A stretch of 64,000 nt of DNA from Pseudisothecium myosuroides (Eukaryota > Streptophyta > Bryopsida > Hypnales > Lembophyllaceae). The notes under the pieces were generated by a model. It was given only the letters and a program-made list of their open reading frames with translations, searched no databases and was not told the DNA's origin. The position numbers were made by a program, and so were the translations under genes. Of this stretch, positions 1-13,954 are shown piece after piece. The DNA lies in NCBI GenBank assembly GCA_951799445.1, contig OX637296.1, positions 4,030,001-4,094,000 on the forward strand, in the 5' to 3' direction. Numbering within the stretch: the stretch's first letter is position 1; the number at the start of each line of letters is the position of its first letter.

Positions 1-3000
1 AGCATTAAAGGTACTAGCATACATTGAAATGAAAGTGTACTACATCCGACAGTTATCATTTTTCACAGCCATATCAAATTATAGTATATTGATTGATTGT
101 CAAGTGATTAGTTTTGTAGATTCTGTCTTAATATTTATCCTAGATTTGTGCATATGGCTTATTCATACTATCAAATCGTACAAATCTCGAAAACAAAATA
201 TTTTATAATCTCTCTCTAGCTTCTAGGTCATAAACAATAAATGAGTTTTGATTGATGGGTATCAACCTTGCACTCCAATTACATATTGAATTTTTAGTCG
301 AGCTAAGTTATTATTGTCATTAATCCAAAAACAAAATTTTCAAGAACCAGACAATGATACATTTAAATCCAACAGATGGTGATAATAGGAATGAATTAAT
401 ATTCATTCTATAATACTCATTCTATATTAATTCTTGTTCTAAATTTGTGCAGTAAAGCACTAATAGAGTTCTCGCAATAAGAATTTAAACAATTTAATAT
501 ACATAAATATTTTAAAGCATAAATCAAATAAAGATTCATGATTGCAATCATAGGGCTACTTTAAGGATAATCCAATTTCCACTTTAATAAACTATTAAAA
601 TCTTCGTCAGAATCAAAGTATTGTTGTCACTTCAAAATTTCAAAATAAATGAAGCAAATATCGTAATACTTAGAAGCTAAAAAATGGTAGTAATTATGAG
701 CAAATCACTGCTCATTCTACTTTGTGAACTAAAGCACTAGCAATAATCTCACAAATATGACCTTTGGAACACAATATTTTGATACATAAACCACCAACTC
801 TAACCCTAAATATACTTTTACAAATTAAATCCGGAAATCCTAAAACAAAATGTAAGATTTCAATTCCAGTCACTCAATGTCCCATACTCCACTAAATTTC
901 TCTCTAATGTGCACTAGGTGTTCAAAAAATCCAAGAACTACTATTAATAAGAAAAAAATTGATATATAAAGCTTATTTGGAACCTGGTAGGTATGGTGAG
1001 TATTGAGGAGCTTTAAATCTTGCTTGGGTAAGTGCTTTATGGTTTTTAGGAATGAATCCAAGACCAAACCTTACTTGCATCTCTGCAAATTCCATATAGT
1101 GGGCCGACATCTGGAAAGTAGGCCATTTATATGAGTGGCCGAGGTTAATACTGTTGAACTTCTCCTAGACTATTTAAAGCTCTCTTGTACATGTTCAATG
1201 TCTTTAGAAAGTGGTTCCCTCTCGCTATATCCATCATCACCATATCCTTCAACATCATTATCATAGCCATCAAAATCATCAATAGGCAATGAACCTACGG
1301 TGAAGAGAGACGTTGTTGTTGTTGACAAGATGTAGCTGCAATAAGCACTTCAATGGCCTTTCCGCCAACTGCTTTTGAATCCACTTCATCACTTGTTGTG
1401 ACATACAGCTAAGAACTTTTAATCCATGTTTGAATCCAAAATCTCCATTGTCATGTTAAACACTTTAAGATTTGCTGCTTCGAAACGCATTTTAGTTTTT
1501 TTGAGTGATGCTATAGCCATATCTATTGCAACTTTTGTTTGGGTACAATGTAAAGTGACTCTTTTTTTAGAATCATTAACAAAGTAGCTTATGATATGAA
1601 TATAATTTTTTTTAATGAAAGACACTGATACATATTCATTACAAAGTATCACATTGTACTAATAGGGTGGTTTACCTTAAACAAAATGATGACTTTCATT
1701 TAAAAGCCCTACCCTTGATTTCATATACCATGTCACTTTTTTGGCAAATACCTAACCTCTAATTCTAAAGGATTTAAAAATCTATTTAGTAAGGTATTAG
1801 CAACTAACTGAAAATTATAACTTTACATACAATAAACAATCAAAAAATTTTAAAAGCCAACATAGAACCAATGTTTATCGATTACAGAGTACAATTGCAC
1901 AATAAAGAACAAAAGAGACATCATGTTGAAACCACATATGAAATAGTGTCCGGAGCAAATAAATAAATAAATATTAATTACTCTTAGTAGAAGTAACCAA
2001 CATTAAATTGAGGCTGTGAGACTCTTCAAAAATGTCTTCTTTGATATCATCTCCTTCCAAATCCACTGTTGTAGAAGCTCTTGTCTTTGATGGACTAATT
2101 TGGCTATTTATTTGAAAATTTTGCCAAGGCTAGGTGATATTGGGGACAAAATTCTTCAGCAATGCATATAAACAAATGCTTTATCCCCTCAATGCTTGTA
2201 CAAATCCAACGCATAACTGATGGTGTCTTCTTTAGTAATCTCCAAATTTTTAATCGTTTTATAGTAGCCACATAATTTTGCAGTGTCGTGTTTAATAGTT
2301 CCTCACTTTGAATTCAAACTACAAAAAAGAAATTTTTCCACTCCAACATGACAATGTGTGTTGTAGTGAATTATGATTCTGTCCTAGAAAACTTTGGTAT
2401 GCTCTCCATTCCCAGTCAATAAGTCATGCAAAATAGAAAGTCAAAACTTGCACAATTGTTTTTTTTATCAACTTCAAAGTTCTCCCCTTTGCAACTCTTA
2501 GACACAATTCTTGGTGTAGGAACAACACTAGAAGGACGGTCAGTAGCGATTGCAAAACAAAGGGATCTATGTAGTATGAAAGAGTCTAATGCTTCCCTTA
2601 TAGTCAAAGGATTTGAGCTTTGCTTAAGCTCTTACATGCTCTTAAAAGACCTTGAAAATGGCATAAATTGAGTTTTCTAACATTGCTTAGAAAAAAACAG
2701 AAAGTCTTTTGCGGCGATACAGTGGAGCCCTACGACGCCTCTTTCTTGCTATAGTACCGGTCATACCTGCGTTTTTGTATGCGATGGAGGTGTTTTTATA
2801 GCCTCAAATAGGATACAATACTCTTCTTTAGTAATTTTATTTCAAAGACATGGAAGAAAACTCAACAGTGCCCATTAAATTGAAAGTTCACATAGAAAAA
2901 AGGACTCCAATAATGATTTGATTTTTTTTCCCTTGATTAGACTTTGGTTATACTTTAAGCTAGAGAACTAGAAAAGTGCCAAATCTCAAGGAAATGCATA

Positions 3001-4540
3001 AGAAAATTCTTTAAGCTAGAGGACTAGAAAAGTGCCAAATCTCAAGAAAATGGATACGTTGATGTATAAATTAGTTAAAAATAGAAAACAAAATTAAAAA
3101 CATAAAATGAAAATTGCCCATTTGTAACAACTCTATGGAGATGGTCATTCACCCAAAAAAACTCCAAAATAATATTTTATATATTCCAAAATGTAAGCAA
3201 AAAGAAGCACACTTTGTGAACTTCTACACCACATACAATTAACTATTTTTAGAATTCCTTCACTACATAGTTACAAGTCTACTAGAAGACCATGCCCTCT
3301 AAATTTCAGCTCAAAGTTTGTTATTTTGGATATTAAATAGTACTAAAAGCCTCTAAATTGGCAAGTGTGATATATAATTTGGGGCTATTTTTGGATAGTA
3401 AACTATTTTTGAAAATTACAAAAATTAGACAAGATGTATAATAGTCATGAGCACCTTATCTATAAATCTTGAGTCATTTGGAGCCAAAATGCAAAAGTTA
3501 CGGCCAAAAAACTAATCAAAATGCAAGGTGTGACGCAAAATAGTATAGATGTTTCTTGTATTCACCCGTTTAACAAATTCAACCATAAGATCCTTGGTTA
3601 ACTTATTCAAGTACATTGTTCCAAAATTTTAGAGTGAATATTTCCACCAATTGCAAGTTCATTGTGCCTTAGAAACTTCAAAATGTACATAAATTTTTCT
3701 AGAGTGTAATCAACTAGAGTTTTGAAATTATGGCTAATTATCTTTTATGGTACTACTTGTTGACCCGTTTCCGCTTGGTGGGGTTAGCTAGTTGAGTCAA
3801 ATTGTCTTTGCAAGAGGATTTAGATGCCAAATGCCATGAATAGCTGGATTTGAAGAGTGGCAATTATCTTATCCAAGTCTTTTCAAAAGGAATAGTCGCC
3901 CTTTGGTTTGAGATATAGGCCTAATAATTTGATTTTTCTTGTTTCACTTTCTTGGGGTTATTTTGGAGTCAAGTTGTCTTTTATTTTTCCTTAAAGTTTG
4001 TAATGATTACTCGTTTCATCTGTAATCTTTTTAATTTAAAAGCTTTCTTTGAAATAAGAAATTTGTTTATGATACTTGTTTATATTTTGATATACTTTGT
4101 ATTAGCTAGTGATTGGCTTTATTGTGCATTTTTGTGAACCATTAAAAAAAATCAGCCCTTAGGAGGGCTCCTTCCCTTTGCAAAGGGGTTGTGAGTTCCC
4201 CGCAATAGAGGGACAATCTCCATAAAATAATTAATATTTTTTGAATATATTTTTTGTTGCCCAGCTTGACATTAAAATGAGAAAATCCCTTCTAGCTTTT
4301 GCAATTGTAATGACATGAAACAAAACTTCACACATAGATTACAATGAGTAGCATGGGGAGTAGCATCCTTCCTGAGAATATTATGCAAAAATTTCAAATT
4401 ATAAAGTCAATAGAGCTTGTCCAAGTTCTCAAAAAGCCAAAGTAGCCTCCTAGGTCCTTTAAGGATTAAGTAAGAATCCCTTTCAATTATACAATATGGA
4501 GACTATAATGTTGAAACATTGAAGGTAAAATATATATGCA

Positions 4541-4583
<43 letters not shown>

Positions 4584-6285
4584 TCTAAAAATACCATCAG
4601 TTTTAGAGATGGATGTGGTGTAACATGATGGATCCATATAAGGGATGTTGTCCATGTCATTTCAATAAATTGATTATTTGAACTGTCCATCTAATCCATT
4701 CATTTGAGTTGTCTATTTGATTTGTCCATTTGTCACTAAGATGCAATCGTAACTTGCGATGCTACTAATTCAATAGTATATGAATGAACAATGATTGGCC
4801 AATATTATTTTAAAATGACTACATTATGACTACAATGATTGGCAACAATGACTAAACCACGACAAATCCTAGTTAGACATGCCATATTAGAATTGCAAGT
4901 ATTTCACTTGGCAAATACTTCCTAGCTTGTTATTCTAGTGGGAGTCACAAGACATGTATTTAGTAGTCATTGATTTTGTAGATTCATAATTATTTAATAA
5001 CTGCAGTATGACTATACACAGTCCACATCACAAAAATGGTTGATCACTTATAAAAAGCGGTCGACGAAAAAAAATTGTTCTTTGTTTGATCTAGTTATCA
5101 TCCACCAATCATTTAAATGACTTATTATTGACTATAGATTGAGTGAGGTCAATTTTTGCGCTTGTTTTTGGACCACAGTCATTGTTTAGTCATTCAAATC
5201 AACCAATCATTATTCTATTTGTTATAAAATACCTCCTTTTCAACAAGTAGCAGGAGCTAGGGGTGAGTCAACAAAGGGAAGAGTAAAGGAGAATCTAATG
5301 GATGACAAGAGGAACAATATGCGTGTTTACTTCAACTTATTTTGTTTTGCACTAGCTTTTAACTATCATACACAGATATTCAAAGTTTAAATGTTCACAA
5401 TTTTTGTCCTTGCCATTGCCAAGTGGACTCTACCTCAGCCATGAAGTAGAATTGTTTGTGGCTTATTAATGATTTGTTACTTGTTGCGCTATGACTTTGC
5501 TTAAGTTTGAGATTGATGTTTCTTTTATTGTTTTTTTGTAGAAGTTCTCCAAAGAAAATAAGTTCTTCTTCAGTGTGGTTGTTGTGATACGTTACAATGT
5601 TGTAGCCTTAGACCAAGTCTTCTCCAACTAGCCAAATATTGCACTATTGAAGCCAAAATGGACATTAGCAATATAAATATTAACACCATAAATGGGAAGG
5701 TAGATATGAAGATGGACACCATGAATGCAAAGCTTGATGCAATTGTTGCAAGGAAGTAGATTGAATTGCAAATACTGCTTCACCCTATAGTACCTATAGT
5801 CAATTGTCTAACACTAGTAGAAAGTTTAGAAAACTGGGAGCCCTATGCAAAATTTTATTAGTCACAAAAGAAGCACAACTGAACTTGTGTCAATTTTGTT
5901 GATAAGATTTTGTTTACGCCCATGTCAAATGTTTCTCATATTAAAAATGTATTTCACACATATTTCCAACTTTAAACAACTCAAAACCACATATTTATGC
6001 AATCTGCTAGTTGTGGTTAATCTTTACATACATCTTGTAGTACCACTAGTAGAAATCTTGTCCAACAAGACATATCCAACAGAGAACACTCAAGACAATA
6101 TAAATTGCTACACTCATGAGGCGCCGGCTGACCTAAACCCTCACTTCAAAATCTTGAAGCAAAAACAAAAGGAATAAATGAGAAGAAGCTGATGAGCAAG
6201 AAGCAAAAAGAAGAAGCTGTACTTAGAAGGCAATGGCTAACCTAAATTCTATCTTGAGACAGGCAAAACTGTGTCCAAGATTTTT
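1..6285. other. AT-rich intergenic DNA with decayed coding-like fragments
   Basis: No gene can be supported here. On the minus strand, roughly 1150-1400 reads as broken pieces of protein-like sequence, one with an acidic Asp/Gly/Tyr-rich end that stops near 1165. These pieces are interrupted by stops and frame changes, so at best they are the remains of an old transposon or gene. On the plus strand, 5656-5757 is a 34-codon frame, including the stop, with alternating Met, Asp, Asn and Lys that could be a coiled-coil relic. The rest is low-complexity AT-rich sequence. I see no RNA gene. Confidence 0.5.
4544..4579. repeat. AT dinucleotide microsatellite
   Basis: An uninterrupted run of AT repeats, about 18 units. 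It also produces the Tyr-Ile string of an otherwise meaningless reverse-strand reading frame. Confidence 0.95.
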
Positions 6286-7070
6286 CTTTTAGGACCCAAC
6301 AAGTTTCATAACTTTTGACTACATGATAAGTCATTTTCATTGCTTAATGGGCAGTCTGGTTAGCTCAAAAAATTCTTAAAAAATCGCTCTCTTTAAGCGC
6401 AAAATTTTGAAACTAGTTTTCTTAATTCATATATACACAAGAAGCTTTGCATCATTCCATTTCAATTAATGAGATGAAAGTTAGGAGGAGTTTTAGTTTG
6501 CGGGCAGTTATGAATTCTCCATTCTAAAATAAACTTTGAACTTCTTTGTTTAACTCAATATTCAATATTTTTGGAAAAAATAAAACCATATGATCTAGAT
6601 TGTTTATTAAAACAATAAGACCATTGGGTCATTGGCATTTTTCAACTCCATAACTAAATTCTTAACAATGAAGTATATATTTTTTTAAATCATTCTCTAT
6701 TCCTTTCCACTGACTATTTTTTTCTTGTACGTTGTACAATTTCAAATATGTACCCAACTTGACTTGAAGAATGAATCCAAATAAGAACCACCATTTTGGA
6801 CATTTTTCATACAAATGCAACCTTGGGAAGTGCAGCTGTCCGGTTCTTCACAAGGTAAAAAAAGGAATCTTGTCAATTCAAGCGCTAGTATCTTGCAGTC
6901 TATACAATGGAAGTTTCTAAAATTTTGTTTACACCTTTTCAAACCAACATACTCCAAGATCCTACAATTTGTCCAAAATAATTTTATTTGGAAAATTTGG
7001 TACTTGTACTAGAAATGACAATTTTGGAGTGGTTTTGGTCAAAATATAGTCAAAGACCTCAAGGGATTAA
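6286..7070 (-). mobile_element. degenerate copy of the TTAA-end element family
   Basis: Read on the minus strand this stretch follows the same order of sequence blocks as the copies at 21671-22600 and 52829-53754: an end near 7070 reading TTAATCCCTTGAGG, a block around the word GGATCTT, a block around GCTGCACTTC, and a block around AACTTTTGA near the far end. It carries many substitutions and its other terminus is not clear, so it looks like an old, partly eroded copy. It has no coding capacity. Confidence 0.55.
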
Positions 7071-7604
7071 GCCAACAAAAGAGTTCATCTAATCTTGACT
7101 TTTTCTATAACAAATTTCACTTTTTTTTCATTTGGATAGAAATGTGGCCAAAGAATATTTGAATACTTTAGTTTTGTTATTTAATTTTTTTTTTAATTGA
7201 GATGTGGAATTTGAAATTTCAGACTTTGTAAGTGTGATTTTCCATGTCCACCAAGCAGAACTAGTAGTCTACAAGCCCAAGCAATCGGAATATTTTGGAG
7301 GATTTAGGTTATTTATTAAAGAATCAAAATTCAAAACACCACCACCAACACAACTAATTCCAATTGTTCATTTGCTTGTCTGAAGTGCAACTACTTGTTT
7401 TTTTGCCCCCTAAAAATAAAGAAGATCCGATTTTCAACTTAATAATCTTTAGAACCACAACAAATTTTGGCCTTATAATTTCAAGGTAGACTAATGTAAT
7501 AGTTGAGTGTATGATGTCTTTACATTTTTCAAACACCTCAACTTTACCAAGTGTTCCATTTTTCACTAATTCTACTTCATTCACTCACCAAACCTTAACT
7601 AAAG

Positions 7605-8194
7605 TCAAATAAACATTTTATTATGTTTCATCAATTGTTTTTTGAATTGTAATTATACAAATTCAAACTAGACATGAATGTTAGATATCACATGTATGGA
7701 AAAATTCAACAATATCACTTATAAATTGCAAGATTATAATGTTTGATTACGAAGGTGCTAAAATTGTGAAAGAGATTTGAGGTCTTTCATTCTTTTTTTT
7801 AGATGTCTAGTTTAAAAAATGGATCACCCAAAAATGTGAGGTTAATATGCAGAACCCCAACTAAGTTACGGCTTAATTACACTCTTTAATTTTTTTAAAT
7901 GAATTTTGCATGTGATTGCTTCTCCTAGATCTAGTGTGTTTGAGGCTCATGTCCAAGAACCCTCAACATTAGAAAACTAAGATTTGCAATGGACACCCTT
8001 ACACAAAATCTTGAATAGAAAAATCATAATTATTCAGTCATTTTCAAAATCAAATTTTTGATGATAAAACTAGACTTCATAGAGAATTTTATGAAAATAA
8101 TTATAAACTATAATTGCTAATAACTTGTTTAGGGTTTATTTAAATTCAAAGTATCGTCAATACCAAAATTCAATGTGTTAGGCATTTAGGGATT
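7605..8194 (+). repeat. dispersed repeat related to 43279-43960
   Basis: This stretch and the one at about 43370-43960 share a long run of similar blocks in the same order and orientation, for example AATTCAAACTAGACATG followed by a block around ATCACTTAT and one around AAGATTTGCA. The right end here reads GGCATTTAGGGATTAA, which resembles the termini of the TTAA family. No protein is encoded. Confidence 0.5.
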
Positions 8195-10035
8195 AATCAT
8201 TATCCACTAAGTACTAAAGGTAAGATTTTAGAACTTCCATCCAAAAAAAGGTCAATTGGTGTAGCACTGGTGTTGCACTGGGTGTTGCCATAACTGGGCC
8301 GCATGAAGATAAGAACAAGAAGGTTGGATTGGTTGAAGGTCGCCCATGAGGCAGGGTGCGATTCAGTCAGATTTGTCTGCAACTTGGAAGAGCATCATGC
8401 AATTGTGAATATCTAGACGGATCGCAGACAAAGATCACATGAAGCCCAGGTGTGCAATCCTTGTGCACAAGAATGTGCGATCCTCCTCCTCTACCGTTAC
8501 TTTTGAAATGAGAGTTGCTTGCTTTCTAGTCCTTGAATGTGTTCAATCCGAGTCCTGCCCAATTGGTGGTGGAGTGTATTGGAAACCATTGAATTTGTAG
8601 TGCTAGTTTGAATTGGGTGGACAATGTGCATGAGCGAATCTAGTGCATTTGATTTCATGTTCGGTTAACTTGACATTTTGTTCTCATCTGTTGTTGCAAT
8701 GTATGTGACAACTCAAAGATACTTATAACTGAGATACACCGTTTTTTTATTTCTTAGAAGCTGTCACAATCAACTGTTAATTCAATCTAGAAAAATCATA
8801 TACCTAGTATGCTTCATATTTTTCCATCTAAGTGACAATTTTTGACGTTCTTGAATTGTATGGCAGAGCTCGCATCCTCAACAAAGTGCTGTGACAAATG
8901 ATATCTTGATGGAAGAGACTTTCCATGAATAGCTGAGTTTGTAAAATAATCTAGGGGAACAATAAAAAAAAGTCCAATGGTAGTGATTCTCAAACTATTC
9001 TTCTTTCAGGATTGACCAAATGTTTGTATTGTTGCCCAACTTTCAAGGTTCAATGAAAATATATTTTTGACTTGGCGGGCTTCTAAAATTCAATTTGGTA
9101 TGTCCCAAGTGCAGGTGTCTACCTTCACAAAAAGGCCTCTGCCCAATTGGCTAGAGAATCATTTAAAAGCAAGGGTGAGCTTGGGCCAGCTCCATCGATC
9201 TTCGTAAGATTCATCATAACATGCGCTCTTTGTTCTATTCTTTTTTGAATAATATATACCCCATTCTAGTATAGTTCTTGTAATTTTGTGCATTGTATCT
9301 ATCCAAAATCCCAATCCCTAAAATCCTACCCTAAACGCTTAATTAGAGCAGTCTATGGTGATGAGTTAGTGCTCTGCATGGTTGAGTCTCATAAATCTCC
9401 ATTGTTCATATTCAATAACTATAGATGCAACCTGCAATTGGTGCATTACAATAATCATACTATATTATGACTAATCTACCATTAATCAATAAAATGCAAT
9501 CACGACATGGCACATGGCAATTTCCACAAAAGTGGAAAGGTATTTGACCTAAAATCCAATTTAGAGTTTACAATTTAAGAAAGATACAATCTAAGCCGTC
9601 TACATTAGAGAAATAATTGGGCCTTTGGAGGGCCGCTCTGTAGTGACATCATTAAAGTTTTTCATGTCACTAGCAGCCCTATAGATTCGTATAAATACGA
9701 AAGTTAGACCAACTGAATTTCACAAAAGATGTCAGAATATATTAATCAAGGTATGTCAAGGCAAGGGTTTTTGGTGAAATCTCTTCCCCATGAAGTCTTC
9801 CCAAATGGCCAATTTTTAGTTTCTTTATAAATTATTTTTCCTATTTTTTACAAATTAAAATGTGAAAGTACCTATTTTCACGAGATTTTGTACTTTTCTA
9901 GTTCTCCTACTTAGAGAATTTTTCTATGTTTCTCCTTTCTAGGGTACCTTCTTCTTAAAGGTATATACATTAAACATATTTTTCTGTTTTCCGGTTGGTC
10001 TCTCTTGCATTCACCCATAGGGTGTTTAATCTGCC

Positions 10036-10113
10036 AATTAAACAAATTAAGTGGCTTTTGAAGCTATTTAACGAAGGCATTTAACTTCAAAAGTCACTTA
10101 CTTGATTTGTTGT
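10036..10113. repeat. short imperfect hairpin inside the MULE-like element
   Basis: The word AACAAATTAAGTGGCTTTTG is followed, after a short spacer, by a near reverse complement ending in GATTTGTT. Arms are about 30 bases with a few mismatches. It could be a fold-back arm of the surrounding element. Nothing shows that it is expressed. Confidence 0.5.
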
Positions 10114-10519
10114 ATTTGAAGATGAGAAGAAAAGCTCTTCATACAAGTGGGGTAGCAATATGGGAAACAATCCATGTGGGATATGTAAAATAGGAACAAT
10201 AGGAGCTCAACCGCTCACAGTTAAGTCAAATGCAGGAATTGTGTTAAAAGTCAAATTTTAGACCTCATTTAGACAAAGTAGAATAACTATTTTCAAAAAC
10301 TTTGAACAAAGTTAATGTGAGGAATCAAGCTAAATTTCATTTCCAAAAAGCGGTTTGAGATTTTAAAACTCCAAAAGTTATAGACAAATTTCAGAGAGGA
10401 GTTGGAACTCAAGGGACGTTTTTTTGATATTTTCAAACACCCTCTCTAAATTTTGTCCATAACTTTTTATTGGAGTCTTAAAACCTCAAATGAATTTTTT
10501 GAGATAAAATTTAGCTTGA

Positions 10520-11407
10520 TTAACCCTTTAGTGACCGGTCGACCACTTTTGGGTTGATTTTTGGACTCTCAGTCTAATATTGTTCAAAATACATTTGATC
10601 ACAAAAATCTCAAAGAGGAACGCAATTAGAATGTCTTTGTGCGCTTCAAAGAAAACCAATTTCAAGAGAATTGGAGCATTGATGAATTAGCTATGAGGTT
10701 GCAAATTCAAATGGCCTGGACCTTTAAATGGAAAGTGTTCAACAAAAATACAAAAAAATATCAACCAAATTGTGAGATTTTTTTGTAACTTGATGCCTTG
10801 ACAAGGTATAAGTATTGCTTTATAATCTCATGAATGCCCAAAGTAAACTTATGCATTGGTATTTATGTAGCGCAAATTCTAAAGGGTCATTCAAGTCATT
10901 GATTTTTGAAAATTAAGGAAAGCAACTCAAACTCCAACAAGGCTCTAGAAGCAAACATGATTTAGAGGTACATTTCACTTTCTTCAATGTACCAAATCTG
11001 CACATTTTAGAAGGGTATTCATTTTGATGACCACATATGACCATTTTTTGTGAACTTCAAAAATTTGTAATTAATTTCACAAAGCTTGAAAAAATATAAA
11101 ACGACTTGGATTAGATGCCTATTCTACTTGTCTTTTGAGGAAAATTTACTAAAAAGTATTTAAAGATGTTTCACCTCCACAAAATTCAATTTTAGCCCTT
11201 AAAAGGTTGATTCATGGACCACCTACCTTATTTATAGCAATTTATACCGTTGGATGAGTTTGATTTTTTGTTAAGTTGAAGAATCTCCCTTATGGAAACA
11301 CCTTATACGGTTTGATCTAAGACTACATCTTTAGAGTGGCCACAAAATTCATTTTCTTAAAAAACTACGCCCGCCCCCCAAATCAACCACGGTCACTAAA
11401 GGGTTAA
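10520..11407. mobile_element. TTAA-end TIR element nested in the MULE-like element
   Basis: The element is bounded by TTAA at 10520-10523 and 11404-11407. Its termini are CCCTTTAGTGACCG and the exact complement CGGTCACTAAAGGG. A TTAA duplication together with CCC-starting ends is the signature of piggyBac-type or Kolobok-type transposons. There is no transposase frame, so it depended on an enzyme made elsewhere. It contains the dispersed block seen also at 18254-18475 and 20140-20355. It interrupts the larger 9602-11957 element and so inserted later. Confidence 0.75.
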
Positions 11408-11741
11408 ACAATTTTTTTAGTTCAAAGTTTTTTGAAAAAAGTTATTCTATTGTGCCTAAATGAGGTCTAAAATTTGACTTTTAACACAATTTCTAAATTT
11501 TGACAATGAGCGGCCAAGCTCTCAATTTCAAATTATCCCATACTCTTTGAGGACTCATGATGGACAATTGATATAAAAACAACCTCTGCACCCTTCATTC
11601 TCACCAAATGTCAATGAGATAAGTCTTCTACATTGCCATCAAAAAAATTTGTTGATGGTAGATGGTCATTAGAGTACTATTTTGGACACTTGCTTCATTT
11701 TCTACAACTTGGTTAGAGTTCAATTAGCATCTGAGTTAAAG

Positions 11742-11798
11742 GTGTTCAATAATCAAATTAAGGTAAATCATAGTACCTTAACCTTGATTATTGAACAC
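11742..11798. repeat. near-perfect short hairpin
   Basis: GTGTTCAATAATCAAATTAA at the left is matched by the complement ending ATTATTGAACAC at the right. Arms are about 24 bases with one extra base, around an 8-base loop. It lies inside the MULE-like element near its right end. It would fold tightly if transcribed. Confidence 0.7.
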
Positions 11799-12847
11799 AA
11801 ACTTGGATTCAAAGCCACTAACAATCAGGCGACAACCCGATGGAAGGTGAGCGAGAATAGGGGAAAAATAAATCCTTAAGCCCCCCAAAAGGTATAGTTT
11901 AGGGTACTTTGAGAGTTGCAAAGCGGCCCTCCAAAGGCCCAATTATTTCTCTAATGTTTGTCACCAATGTACAATTACGACTTGCCATGTATCGGACACC
12001 ACTAACTTGATGATATATAATTAGTTTTGTGACTCTCAAGCATGACTAAAAAATGACTATACTAAACTACATTTTGTCCTAGTTTGATGTGCCAGCGTGG
12101 AAATTATTTATTTCAGTTTTTACCTTATCTTAATGGTAGTTATTCCTCAATTCTTCTACAGTAAAATATTTTGTTGAATTTATAACTATACAACAACTAC
12201 ACTATGACTAGGCCTAGTTAGACATGCCAACATGATAATTATTCACTTCAATTTCTATCTTATTCCATGGTAGTCATTTCTCAGTTTTTTAGTACTTAGA
12301 TATCGCGCTGAGTTTATGACTGCACAATTGAAGTATAACTTGGTGTATTTTAGCAATGGGACCTTAGAATGTAGATTGAATCGTAGATGAAACCAATTCT
12401 TATCATTGGTCTCATCTGGGCGTCATCTACTATTCATTTGAAGTACCCATCACTAACTGCAGTGCACAATACATCAGTTTTGGCGCCATTTTAATGATTG
12501 GAAGTTACTATTTAATCATTTTTTAGTCACTAGTCATTTTTTCATTGGTTACATTTGACCATGTGTTCTACTAATGATCAACCATGGTTGTAAATATTTT
12601 GCTGCATAGAGTGGGGTTGTAGATTTGTTACCCGTATAGTGGAGGTACATTTTGTCATTTAAATTTTAACCTATTCCAATATAAATGGTGAAATTTGGTA
12701 ACATAAAAACTTAAATTTACACATTATTAATAGTTTTGACATGTGACAAACTTGATTAGGATCACAACCTAGGTCTTAAGACAACCCCTAGGTCTTTTCT
12801 TTGGTCATTTTGTTGGTCTTCTAAGCCTATATTTCTATTAGTATTTT

Positions 12848-13422
12848 GTACAGTGGGGGGACAAAAAGATATATGATGGCAATTTGTAACATTTAATTTT
12901 CTTACATAATGTAGAATACAATGTAGATTTCAATGTATGTGTGGCAATGTCTTAATTTTGGAAAATAGATATCTCTTTCTTGTAATTAAATGTTGGAAAA
13001 ATAATTGTACCATTATTCTAAAATGCACAAAATTGGTTACTGTGTGAAGAACAAATGCCAAAATCTAATTACAAGAAAGAGATATTGTCTATTTTTCAAA
13101 ATTAGGGCATTGTCAAGCCAACATTGAAATTTCTAAAAGGGAATTGTGAAAAAAATGGAGATGCTTGTTGAAAGAAAGATGTGTGTATGGCTATTTCCAA
13201 TGTATGTCTACAATCAAACCTTGAAAGTTAAAATTAAAAAATCACCAAAAATGGAGTTTTGTTTTTTTGAAACTAGAACTTGGTATGCTTGATTGGGATT
13301 GCGTAAAAATTGAATGTTGATTGTGCAAAATAAAAAATGTCAATTGTATTCTACATTATGAAAAGAAAATTGAATGGTTCAAATTGCCATCATGTATCTT
13401 TTTGCCTCCCCCCCATTATACA
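12848..13422. mobile_element. fold-back TIR element
   Basis: Ends around CAGTGGGGGGACAAAAAGAT and its complement ATCTTTTTGCCTCCCCCCC form an imperfect inverted repeat of about 80 bases. A second internal pair, centred near 12980 and 13080 and built around the word AGAAAGAGATA, extends the symmetry. Most of the element would therefore fold back on itself. It has no open frame. I could not define a target duplication with certainty, so the superfamily is open. Confidence 0.65.
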
Positions 13423-13954
13423 CTAAAAGAATCCTCTAACACTAATTTAAATGAATCTAGGAGGAATTTAGTTTATTTAGGGTGAACATTTGGATGAATA
13501 TAGATGAAAGTTGGATGACGATTGTACTATTTGAGATAGTATAAAATAATGTAGACCCCGATATTTTGATTTTTTTTTAAATATTGTGAATTTCTATATT
13601 AGAGTGCCTTCCAAATTTGCATAATTCTTAAGTTAGTGTGAGTTAATGTTACAACTACAATGATGATTAATTCAATGGAACTAATCTATGTAAATCACAG
13701 ATTTTGAACATATATATTAGCAAAAAATGCAATTTAAAAAAGAAGAAGATACAAGTGGAATCTATAATTAAAATATAACATGATCATGAAAAATACAACT
13801 CTTGTGATACCAAAGACCTTGATTAAAAATCTCAAAAGTATTCTTAATTTTTTTCAATGAAATTTTTTAATTTAGTGTACACACTGTATGACAAAATGTT
13901 ATTTTCAAAATTTCTCATTCAGAATATGTAGAAACTTTCCTATGTATAATGTTC

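Larger units (their letters stand above)
9602..11957. mobile_element. 2.36-kb non-autonomous TIR element, MULE-like
   Basis: The outer ends are a perfect inverted repeat of 36 bases: 9602-9637 reads ACATTAGAGAAATAATTGGG and continues into GGGCCGCT, and 11922-11957 is its exact reverse complement. A related, shorter element at 50760-51096 has similar ends and a 9-bp target duplication, which points to a Mutator-like family. The interior holds no transposase frame. A second transposon (10520-11407) is inserted inside it, splitting a further internal inverted repeat (about 10240-10310 against 11408-11500). I did not find a clear target-site duplication around this copy. Confidence 0.75.

Noticed and set aside
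1150..2610. Decayed transposase on the minus strand
   Set aside because: Pieces look protein-like but are broken by many stops, and I could not match them to a named transposase motif.
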